A stretch of 64,000 nt of DNA from Centrapalus pauciflorus (Eukaryota; Streptophyta; Magnoliopsida; Asterales; Asteraceae). This document shows positions 43,258 through 53,346 of this stretch, one piece after another. A program made the position numbers and the translations under genes. Position 1 is the stretch's first letter, and each line of letters opens with the position of its first letter. Location: contig JAANYP010001811.1 in NCBI GenBank assembly GCA_020465985.1, positions 89,815-153,814 on the forward strand, given 5' to 3'. Under the pieces are notes generated by a model that was not told the origin of the DNA, did no database searches, and worked only from the letters and a program-made list of their open reading frames with translations.

Positions 43258-46062
43258 TTACAACTGTGCAAGTTTCTGATTTATAGCCTTCAAAAACTCT
43301 TTCTTCATCTCTTCTCTATCACAAGATATCTTAACAGATCTCATCTAGAGTAACATAGCTTTTGGTAGCTCATAGAATTCAAAATTGAAGAACATACCAG
43401 ATCCATCTGTAAATTTTATTCTGTAAGTCTTTGATTTGACAAACAGATCAACTTTCTTGATCTTCATTCCCTTTGCATTTGCATCCTCTATATCTTTCCT
43501 TATAGACTCAGGATCAACAATGCTCTTCAGATCTTTGATAGCTTGCTTGACTTGTGGTAGAGCCGATCTTACTTGTGTTACAGACCCAACATTGTGCATT
43601 GTTGTGAGCTCATTTCTGGTCATCCTTTGAGCCATATGCATGATGCTGTTATACTCTTCTTCTAGACCAGATTCCCTTCTCACTAAAAACTGAAATCTTA
43701 AGTCAATGTTGTCCATCGACTTAGCATACCAATAATTTATAGGAGGCTTTGTAAAGTCATGTTGGTCTATCAATTTCTCTATTTCCATCACCTTTTGCAG
43801 TTGACGTTCAAACAACACCTTTTTAACTTGATCCAGCTTTGCTTGTGACATTGACTCTGATTCAGGAATAGAAGCAGCAGCTTGATCAGAAGGAGCAGGT
43901 GCACTGGCAGCAGTTTGAACTGGTTCTTGGGATCCTTGGACTTCTTGGGAGACTTTGGCTTTCTTTCTTTTGTCCATCTCTTTGTCATGGATATCTTGCA
44001 GCCTTTCTGTGCTCATGGACTGAGCCATTTTCTTTGGGATACCAGCTGCAAAGGCAAAATTAATTAGAAATCTTCTATGCTCAGCCTTAGAATGCCCTGT
44101 TGGCATCTTTCTCTTCTTTTCCCCTTGCTTGACCACAAACCCTCTCAGGTAATCACCTAAGGTTTCATCATCTTCCACTGGGGACTGGGTTTGCTGGTCT
44201 AACTCTTGATCTTGTTCTTCTGCTAATGTTCTGGCAATCTCAGCATCAAAAGCAATCTGGGCTTCTCTGGTAGTAAATTTGTGCTTTGGAGACTCGATAA
44301 GAATGCCCTTGCCCTTATCTTTTGTAGCAGAAGTTGTAGCTTGAACTGTACTGATTGGAGCTTGAAGACCTTCTCTTATAACAACTCCAGTTGCTTTTGA
44401 AGAAGCAGCTTGAGTTTCTAGGCTAACAGCTTGAGAAGCTGTTGGGACTGTTGGCCTAGATACTTGACCTGTTGGGGCTGCTTGGACTGATTCTGTTGGA
44501 GCTGCTTGGACTACTTTAGGGATATCCTGATTCTCCTCCTTTTTGGAAGCATTGGTTTGGTCAGGAGGACCTACAACCTTTGCCACTTGGGATTGAATCA
44601 AACGCTCCAATTGCATGATCTTATTTCCACATAGGGTAAACCCTTTATGAAGATAATCCATTCGTTGATTCTGAGCAGCTTCTGTCTGTCTTAGTGCAAT
44701 AAGTTGTGCTTCCTGTGCAACAATGATGGACTTTTGGTATTCCAACATTGCTACAACAGGTAGCACCTTAGGATCCGTCAATAACAAAAGTTGCAGACTA
44801 GCCTCAAGATCAGCAAACGTATGTGGTGCTTGGGATCTATCACTGGCATGAATACCAGAAGTAGAAACCTCTGGGCCCCTCTGTTCTTGGTTCTAGGGAC
44901 TTCCAGCTGGTGTTTGCACACTTGCTGTTGCCATGGGTGTGGTCTTAATGATGTTGACACTGGCATGTGCCTCTTGTGCAGAGACAGCAGTAGTGTCAGC
45001 CACAGAACCCATATGGACCATCTCTGGTGAGATGTCCACCTCCTGAGTGAGGATGGGAGTGTCCTCAATGTGTACCCTTTGGATATTCTGTGCAGAAGTG
45101 TCCTCCTGCACAGGGTTATTTGGCTCTTGTCTGAGGGCTGAGGAGGAAGGAGCTCCTGGACCTCTTTTTCTTTTATATAGATATTTAAGTGAGGATATTG
45201 GCTGAACAATAAGAGCAGAAGGCATTTGTGTATCATGAGGAGGGGGTTGGGGTCCTGTGGGTGAAGCAGTAATGATAGGCTGAGCCTGCTCAGGACCCTC
45301 TCCTCTGTTTCTTGGAGTAATGTTCATCATTGCAGAAGGCAATGGAACATCTACACTCAAAAAATTGGCACTTGGCTTTAAAAGCCTTTTAATAGAAGAT
45401 AGTGAGTGCCTATGAGAAACATGTATCCTCTTATGTATATTAAAATTGGTGCATGTTTTTGCAATTATCTCTGCCAAAAATCGAGGATACATCAAAAATT
45501 TCCCATTCTTTAGGGAATGATGCCTTAACATCCCCTGAAAAATCATATTTGAAAAATTGAACTGTTGGCCTGTTGAAAAGCACACTAAGGCAGTGGCAAC
45601 ATTTGAGGAAAATTCTGACCAACCAGTTCTTTTAGGGCTTATACACTGCTGAATAATATGCACAAGATATTTCCATTTAGGTGAAAAGTGTGCTTTAAAG
45701 AAAGTAAAGGAATCAACAGGACCCCTATATCCAATATTATGAAGATCAGTATGTAACTTATTAAGGGATAGGTCTGTAATACCTGAGGCATCTTGAAGAT
45801 GCAAATGTTGACGAATGGATTCCTCAGTTACTGTGATGGGAGTGCCATCAATTTTGGATATCAGAGAAGGAACTCCATTGATGGTTTGTACAGAAGCACG
45901 GTTACAGAACTGCTCAATATGAGATATGTATATGGTAGGATTGATCTTGAGGGCATGATGGATATGGGAGTGTCTAAGAAAATCCATCATGTCATGAAAC
46001 TGTTGAAGTTCAGAGTGCTTTAGAGAGTAGGGTAGTCAGTTGTGTTCTTTGACAAACTCCAT
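43258..46062 (-). pseudogene. Extra ORF (ORF3) of Copia D, full length with three stops
   Basis: 934 codons in one frame from ATG 46062 to the LAQL-TAA end at 43258, collinear with the intact B copy. Only three nonsense codons interrupt it: TGA at codon 9 (Cys in B), a TAG near 44895, and a TAG near 43347. No frameshift over 2.8 kb, although it no longer belongs to a working element. Same domains as B: N-terminal conserved block, Pro/Gln linker, helical middle, and the basic C-terminal part with GHSKAEHRRFLINFAFAAGI and FVKSKTYRIKFTDGSG. Confidence 0.9.
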
Positions 46063-46265
46063 GGAAGATTAAACGGAGGTTTTAGGGTTTCAAAGACGAG
46101 TGTGTGAATTGTTCAGAGAGAAAAGAAGGCCGTTGTATGAGATTATGTAACTGGTAGTTACAACTGAACGAAACTGGGACCTTTAAAGGTTTTGAAAAGG
46201 TTGGGTCCCGCGCACACCATTAAGAAGTTACCAAATTACCCTGCACACTTTGACAGATCAAGTCT

Positions 46266-46734
46266 TTAATCATTATATAATTATTAGTTGATTTAACTAT
46301 TAATCATTACATAACTATTAAATGATTATCGATAGATTTGATTATATAATAATTATTTAATTTATAAAAATTAATCATCTAATCATTATTATTTAATGAT
46401 TGTTAATGAATTCTCTAAAATAAATTACACAAATGGTCCTTGTACTTTATTTTATATTATGATTTACTTATTTAAATTTTATCTACTTTTTTCATTCGAA
46501 AATTTAGAAATACTTCTTTTTATCGTTTGAAAAACTATAACTAAAAAGATAATTTAACGATTTCATAAATTACATAATACCCCTTGATAAAAATAAATTT
46601 GTACAAATTATCACTCCAACGGTACATGCACATTACATTCAGTATTCTGAGCTTATTTATAGGCAAGTAACCGATCTTTATACAAATCCTCCCATCCACT
46701 TTTTTTTTTTTTTTTTTTGCTTTTTATGGAACGC
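46266..46734. other. AT-rich spacer
   Basis: Very AT-rich DNA with ATTATTTAAT-type repeats and a T-run of about 19 near 46701-46719. No gene seen. Confidence 0.5.
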
Positions 46735-48139
46735 TAGATATCCCACAAACAGAAGGCATTGGATGACCTCCTGCAGATCAACTTTTATAAAATGATTTCC
46801 ATGTATATGTGCGTATCTGATGGATTCATTTTCGGAATGTGGGGTTGATCAAAGAGAAAAATACACTTGTTGCCTTCATTTGTTAAACAATAAAAAATGC
46901 ACTCATACTTATTAGCGATCAAAATTACAGAATCAGACATAAACAACCAATGATAACTTTGTGCATGTCCGGAACTTTTTCAATTTAAAGATTATTTCAT
47001 TCTTTCGTAAGTGATGATTGTTTTGTAATGTCTTATTTTTACGTAACTCCTCTAATAATTTATCGTGAACTGTTGGTCATTCGTTTTGATGTCGACCTAT
47101 AACAACAACTATTGATCGAAAACCACAATTTCCATCACCTTCAACATCTTCTATGCCTATGACATATAGTTGAAAAAATGTTGGAATTTCATTCATGAGT
47201 GGATGACTGTATCGTATTGGATCCTATATAAAATTGAAGATAATAATTCTTAATAGCAACCATCCAATAAACCGGATACATAATAATCAATATCATACAT
47301 TATACCTGGACTGTTGGTGGATGAGAATAATACTTATCTTGTTGTGTAAGTCGTCATATTTTCTATTCTATTAAGTTGTTGTAGTTCAGACCAAATTTTT
47401 TCTAAAACATATTTTGACACTCTTCCATTTAAAATCCTAAAAAGATGTGAATTTATCCTATGCGACATTTTTATTCTACTATTTTCTAATTTTTCTAGAA
47501 CTGTCGAGTGTTGTAAAAATATTATTTCTTCTATTTTTTCTACTATTGCAATTAACTTATTTCGTGATGAATTTAATAAACCTTTAAGACCGTCATGTCG
47601 GCTCTCCACTCTGTTCATCATGTTGTTACTGAAAGTGAGAGACTTGTCACACCAAGCTGACACAAACATTTTCGTGTATGGTTTCAGCCAAGTATCATTC
47701 ACATATGCAAGCACTTGTGCTAAAAAATATAAAATCAAATAAAAAATATATCATAATTAAATAAGTTAAAAAATATAGTTTAAAATCCATAAGAAAAAAT
47801 ATATTATTTATAATAGTACGTTTAGCATCGTGCCGATACCGTTGTAGACCGATGTAATTATTTACATAGATGTCTTCTGATGTAGATTCAATCAATTTAT
47901 CCCACTTGTGTTGGCATAAATTCCAACCTTGTAAATTAAAACATGGTCGACAATTCTTTAAAATATTTTGGGAGATATGCCATCTGCATAGCAATTTGTT
48001 GTCTTGCTGAAAAATGATACGCTTTCATTAATGCCAACTCCCTATCTCTATCAATCACTTTTGGTTGAACCTCTGTATTCATCATTGATTTTAGTTGGTT
48101 CAATGCCCAAACGTAATTTGCTGTTATTTCCCTATGCAT
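46735..48139 (-). pseudogene. MULE transposase C-terminal part with OTU cysteine-protease domain
   Basis: Minus strand, from 48139 down: NYVWALNQLKSMM and DRELALMKA, then LCRWHISQNILKNC, WDKLIEST, an intron-like gap (about 47720-47820, acceptor TTTTTTAG), and YVNDTWLKPYTKMFVSAWCDK, NRVESRHDGLKG. These are MULE/FAR1-type transposase blocks. Downstream an OTU-like domain reads EDVEGDGNCGFRSI near 47130-47180, with catalytic Asp and Cys in DGNC. A stop follows where a Trp is usual, then VILIANKY, and, after a 1-base frame change, HGNHFIKVDL near 46790 with the catalytic His. MULE proteins with OTU domains are known in plants. Several breaks make it inactive. Confidence 0.78.
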
Positions 48140-48633
48140 TATGACCTAACCAATACAAAACATGATATTGGTTTAACTTACGCCAACCATTTGTAATAGT
48201 GGCATATTATATCTGTATGACGATATAAGTTATATGATTAGACAATAAAATAAATAATAAAAATGTAAAAAATGTATAAATAATAATAACAATGAACTTT
48301 TTAATTAACATTTAATATTTAAAACTGAAAGTAAATTACATAGTTGAGGGACCAAAATTGTTATTGAGAAAAGGACAAAACCGTCATTTAAAAAATAAGA
48401 GAGAGATAGACTATTTTTGCAAGTAAATAGTGATTTTAGGAACCATTTTTGTAATTTTTAAAAACCAGATACCAAATCCATAATTTTAAACAAACCATGG
48501 ACACCATTTTTGTAATCCACTCTAGTAATATTGTTTTTAATTGGAAGCTCAGGGACCAAATTTTATATTTGATACAAAGTACATGGACCATTTTTGTTAT
48601 TAACTCAAAAAAGTTGATTTCTAAAAAGAAGGG
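48140..48633. other. AT-rich spacer
   Basis: AT-rich DNA with repeated phrases of the type GGACCA(A/T)(T/A)TTTTGT near 48340-48600, on both strands. No gene seen; it may belong to the MULE. Confidence 0.4.
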
Positions 48634-48810
48634 GTGTGTCATTAGCATGCGGGACCCATAACATAAAAAAACAAAAACTAAAGATGATGTGACAATAGAA
48701 TGGGTGTGTCATAAGCATTTATGGGTCCCACATCACAAAAAACAAAAAAAATAAAGACGACGTCACAATAGAGGAGGTGTGTGATAAATATACGTGGGTC
48801 CCATATTTTC
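48634..48810. repeat. Tandem repeat, about 70 bp unit
   Basis: Three imperfect units start GTGTGTCATTAGC (48634), GTGTGTCATAAGC (48703) and GTGTGTGATAAAT (48777), each with a GGGACCCATA/GGGTCCCA phrase and GACAATAGA. Confidence 0.65.
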
Positions 48811-49010
48811 TTTAAAATAAAAAACAATTATATATTGATGTGATATTTGTGGGGCTCACACCACTAAACAAGTAATTAAGATTGAGGGGTAGTGCAATTA
48901 ACATAATTAGAGGATGTAGGGGGTGTGCGTATAGCAACACCATTAGGTAATAGTGATAATAATTAAAAAAAAAATAATTAAGTACTAAAAATATATTAGA
49001 GTTATAATTC

Positions 49011-49525
49011 CATTACTAGAAAATTGACTATTACCAACGGAATTTCCAACGGAAAAAATATCTCAGTATTACCAACGCGTATCGACAAATTTCAAACGGA
49101 TTGTAGATATGCAAATTACCGAAGGATTACCAAGAGTATACCGAGGACATTCCGACGGTGGTTGTTCCCTCACTATTTCGTCGCTAATACCGAGAGTTTA
49201 ACGAGGGATTACTATGGGATAAATCTGTTGTCGGTAATCCGTCGGTAAACATGTCTCTCGGTAATCCGTCGGTAACATTCCCCCGGTAAGCACTCTGAAA
49301 TTCCTCGGTAAAATATTCGTGGGTAATCTCTCGAAAACATCCTGTCGGCATTCTCTCGGTATGGCTTTTTGACGAGTCGTCGTCGTGGCCCGTAGAAATA
49401 ACCTTAAATATAACTATTAACTTAGAGAAGAAAGGGTCGAATCCGCAGGGAGTGTGTATAAGAATTAGGGTTAATTAGCTAGTTTCTATAGTTTACTAAA
49501 AGCAATTAAATTGTGAATTGAGTAA
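49011..49525. mobile_element. CACTA-like transposon end with subterminal repeats
   Basis: Begins CATTACTAGAAAATTGACTA, close to the CACTAC(A/T)AGAAAA ends of plant En/Spm elements. It is followed by dense TTACCGACGG / CCGTCGGTAA phrases in both orientations (49030-49370), as in CACTA subterminal regions. The other end is not seen; Copia G sits at 49526. From about 49375 a different sequence (GGTCGAATCCGCAGGGAGTG) follows, which I cannot assign. Confidence 0.55.
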
Positions 49526-50616
49526 TGTTAGACACAAAAAGGCCTCAGTCAAACCTGCTCTACATCTTAGAGGGAGATTTTTAATCAAACATGTTTGATG
49601 CACTAGAAGGTATAATTTAAGGACTGTTAATGCCTCATTGAAACCTGAAAAGTGATTTGCAATATAAGTCAAAGCTGTTTACCTTGTGGCATTCGTTGCA
49701 ACAAAGGCAGATTGTCCATGCTGTTCTGTCTACTGAACTGGCTGGACATAAACTGTCTACGCTGCTCTATTCTGTTAAGCAGCTTGGACAAATTCTAAGT
49801 GTTCTGTTCTTTGTGAACATGCTAAACACTTTATGGAATATGTTTCCAAGTCCTCATGTATTGTTTTGGACTACAAGATCAGTTTACAAAGTCGAAGACA
49901 AAGTGGAAAACAGAAGATGCTAAAGCTGCCTACGCTATTCTGTTGCATGAAGACAAAGTGGATATTTGAAATGGGTGACAGACCAATTCTTATATCAAAA
50001 TGGCCTTAACAAAAGAAGAAAGATGCAAAGTTGACATTCCTCTTTTGGTCAACGCCTTATGCAACAGAGACAAAAAGAAAAAGACAAAGATTCTGCCACA
50101 TGAAGACAAGTCTACTTTATCAGAATGTGCGGAAAAGTTGTTTTGTCTTTTTGGAAAGACATCCCACTATCTCATCGTCCAATGAAGAAGCTTCACTGAG
50201 ATTCTCAGTGAGAGTATAAAAGGAAGCTTTTAAAGATTGTGAGATAACCAAGAGTGAGAAGTTCAGATCGTGCATTGAAGTGTGTTTTTCCATGCATGCA
50301 AGTCTGCTTGAATAAAATAGTAACGTGTGTCCAAGCTGTTCTTATTCAAGTTGTCCATCTGTGTCTTATAAAATCAGTGAGTTCATCTTAGTGAATGTAT
50401 TCATTATATCTACTCTGAGGGTGTCTTAGATTAGTTAAACATCTGTTATATCTGTCATCTCAGCTTGAACCTTTCCGCAGTCAAGCTTGTTTGTAATTAA
50501 CACTTGTTAATAATATACACAAACATTGAGAAAAGAGTGTTGACTTTTAATTTGCTGTATTCACCCCCCCTCTGCAGCTTAGAAAAATTCACTAGGGAAA
50601 CCTTTTAGGACCTACA
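49526..50616 (+). repeat. 5' LTR of Copia G
   Basis: 1091 bp, TGTTAGACAC to GACCTACA, aligned to the E LTRs. TATA box TATAAAA at 50215-50221. Confidence 0.94.
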
Positions 50617-50618
50617 AC

Positions 50619-50630
50619 TGGTATTAGAGC
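50619..50630 (+). other. Primer binding site of Copia G
   Basis: TGGTATTAGAGC, one mismatch from the initiator tRNA-Met complement. Confidence 0.85.
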
Positions 50631-50678
50631 AGATAGAGTGTGTGTTAACTCTAGATCTCTCATTCACTCTACTTTCCC

Positions 50679-52145
50679 ATGGACAACAGTGCTGCCAGTT
50701 CCTCCTCTTACTATGACAATGGTTCTATGGCCAAACCCCCCAAGTTCAATCATCAAAACTTCTTTGGTTGGAAGTGCAGATTGTTGCTCTACTTAAAGAA
50801 TCTGGATGTACAACTGCCAGAAATAGTAATGGAAGGTCCCTATGTGCCAACCTCTGTTACTACTATCACTCCTGCTGTTGAAGGAGCTGCCCCTGAGATC
50901 AGATGCTTTGAGAAGGCCAAAGCTCAATGATCAGATGAAGACAAAAGGCTGGTTGCTCTTGATGCAAAAGTCAGGAACAACCTGGTCATTTCTCTTCCTG
51001 ATGATGTGTTCAAACATGTTGAGAAAATAAAGACTGCAAAGGAGATGTGAAATACTTTGTGTACCATCTATGATGATCCCACTATCACACTGGATAACAT
51101 GATTAACTATCTTCTTAGACAGTATGAACTCTTCTTTGCAAAGCCAAAGGAGTCTCTCACAGAAACCTATACCAGGTTCACTGCTCTAATCAATGATCTC
51201 AAAGCTGTTGTGATCACTAAGGACAGCTTGACTCTGGTGAACAAGTTTTGGGACATTCTGCCTGAAGAATGGAATTATTTTTCTACTATCTTACGAAATT
51301 CAGGCACCATCAAAGGTATGGATCCTGTAAATCTGTATGGATCCTTACTAAATGATGAGCAGTCAAGGCAACAGAAAAGAAATGCCTTGGAAATGTCTAA
51401 GAGAGGTGCTGCCTTAGTGCCCAGCGTGAGACAACCTGTTGGTCAGATGTGTGATGTGTTCACACAACCTGATCAACAGGCTGATGATGAAAGGGAAGAA
51501 ATGTCTGAAGAGGAAGAATGTGAAGATCTTGCTGAACTAGATGATGAGCAAATGATTGCAATGCTTGTCAAGAAGTTCAACAAGAAGAGGTTTGGTGGAA
51601 TAATGCTGCAGAAGAAGTCAGTTGCCATCAAGAAGAAGACATTTGATAAAACTAAGGCTGAGAGCTTTAAATGTGGCAAAATTGGCCATATAGCTGCTGA
51701 CTGTGTGTCTAAAGCTGTTGGTCAATCATCCAAACCATTCAAGACAAATAGGGACGATGGCTACATGGTTAAGTACCTAATGGCCATGGCTAAGCTAAGG
51801 AAGTTGGAAGACTCAGTGGCTTCCAACAAGAAAAAGGGAGTCATGGCTGAGACATGTGATTGGGAGGAATCTGACTCATCTTCAGATGAAGAAGATAACA
51901 ACTGTCTGATGGCTAACACTGATGTCCCATCAACAAGCAACTTCAAACAAGACCTGGATGAAGCTGAAGCCCTCAGCAGCTTAGAGAACTGGAATCCAAC
52001 AATGATGAACAAGGTACAAAATTTTATGGCTTACGGTTCTGATGAAAAGGTTAAAATGTTTGAATATCTGCTTGTTGATCTAAAAGCTGCTATTAAGAAG
52101 CACAATGTTTTATTGTCTGAAATCTCCAAGCTAAAAACTGATCTC
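50679..52145 (+). pseudogene. Copia G gag, truncated
   Basis: Starts at ATG 50679 (MDNSAASSSSYYDNGSMAKP) and keeps one frame for 489 codons up to the F insertion. Two TGA codons interrupt it, at 50928-50930 and 51048-51050; both stand where E has TGG (Trp). The knuckle reads SFKCGKIGHIAADC near 51663-51703, with its first Cys changed to Ser. It stops inside the coiled-coil region (SEISKLKTDL) where F begins. Confidence 0.9.
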
Positions 52146-52758
52146 TGTTAGTACATCCTGTGTGACGATAGCAGTCTAAGTTTAGATAGCATTTTGTATA
52201 AGTCATTTTACTTGATATTAAATATTAATAAGTGTTTGATATATATGTTGGATTATGTATGTTTGATATTGATTGATTGGATGTTTGAACTTAGGGTAAC
52301 ATATTACTATAAGTTCAAACATAAAACTCAAAGATAAATTCAAACATAAGATAAAACATAAGTTCAAACATAAGTTTGAAAGAGTAGGTTCGAGTTTAGT
52401 TAAAAGGCTAAGTTCGAATTTGTCTAGAAGGACAGGTTCGAATAGGCCGTGGGCCAAGTTCGAATTTGTCCTAGACAAAGTCGAACCTGTCAGTATAATT
52501 AAGGGTTAATTCGATTAATTATCAGACTTTTGCAGAATTTGTCAGACGATTAGCAGAAGGCGATCTCGAACTTGATTGCAATCAGAGAGTTTCGTGAGGA
52601 TAGAATCATCGTGCCGGGGCGTTCTAAGTTGTTCGTCTATCACCGTGGTAGTCTCCGTGTTTCAGTGTGCGTGATATATCCCTCAAGCCACTAACGAGGA
52701 TTCCGCACTCGTTGGAAGGTGTCGCGTCAAGATAGATCTGTAGAGAGCAGACCTTAGA
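52146..52758 (+). repeat. 5' LTR of Copia F
   Basis: Left border TGTTAGTACATCC is exact, because G sequence stops right before it. The right border is estimated two bases before the PBS; a CA end at 52749 is also possible. TTCGAA-type motifs are frequent from 52350 on. Confidence 0.7.
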
Positions 52759-52760
52759 AG

Positions 52761-52772
52761 TGGTATCAGAGC
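52761..52772 (+). other. Primer binding site of Copia F
   Basis: TGGTATCAGAGC, a perfect complement of initiator tRNA-Met. Confidence 0.93.
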
Positions 52773-53346
52773 CATTGGGTGTTCGTGGTGTTCTTCGTGT
52801 TCACTAGAAACATCTGTGGTTTCTTGACGTTTTGGACGGTTCCATCACATTTTTGGACGGATTTTCGAGTTTATCAAGTAAGATATCGATAAATACTTTG
52901 CATTAGTTGAAGTTTTTGATCGAAATCAATATTTTTACTCTTAAAAATATTGGTTTAATCTGAAACCTTGATAAACTTGAAGTATTAGCCGTTTTTTGAA
53001 CTTGCTGCGCTCGAACATTAAGGGGGTATTAGGGTTTACTCAGAATTCGAGTGTGTCAGAAAATACGCTCCTTTCGAAGTTCCTTAGGGTTTGATTCGAC
53101 TTTACTAAATTCGATTTTGCCTAGATTCGAACTGTCATTGAATTCGAATTGAGGAATTCGATTTTGTTCAGACCTTTGAGTTTGTCATTTATTTCGAATT
53201 TAGTTGGACTTCAAACTTAATTTCGAATTTAATTCCAAACAAGTTTAAAATTTAATTAAATTCGAACTTACCCAAGTTCGAAAGAGTTAATTTAAATTCA
53301 TTTAGAATAAAATTAATTAAGTTTGAATTCAAAAAATTTTAAAACA
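52773..53346 (+). other. Copia F leader rich in TTCGAA
   Basis: Untranslated leader of about 570 bases with many ATTCGAA/TTCGAAT motifs and AT-rich spacers. Ends at the gag ATG (53347). Confidence 0.7.

Larger units (their letters stand above)
42492..46265 (-). mobile_element. Copia element D, truncated (minus strand)
   Basis: Third member of the A/B family. It has an LTR (42492-43156), the terminal polypurine tract (43157-43170) and the extra ORF with its conserved leader, then breaks off at AGATCAAGT (46265). Pol, gag, PBS and the other LTR are missing. The five bases before the LTR are GTTTT; no partner can be found. The break falls in the leader between pol and ORF3. Confidence 0.92.
49526..52145 (+). 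mobile_element. Copia element G, left part (plus strand)
   Basis: Same family as E: LTR 49526-50616, primer site TGGTATTAGAGC (50619-50630), and gag to 52145, where Copia F begins. The rest presumably lies beyond the window, after F. Left flank is AGTAA. Confidence 0.92.

Noticed and set aside
48634..48810. CRISPR-like array
   Set aside because: Units are imperfect, lack unique spacers of constant length and lie in plant DNA; an ordinary tandem repeat.
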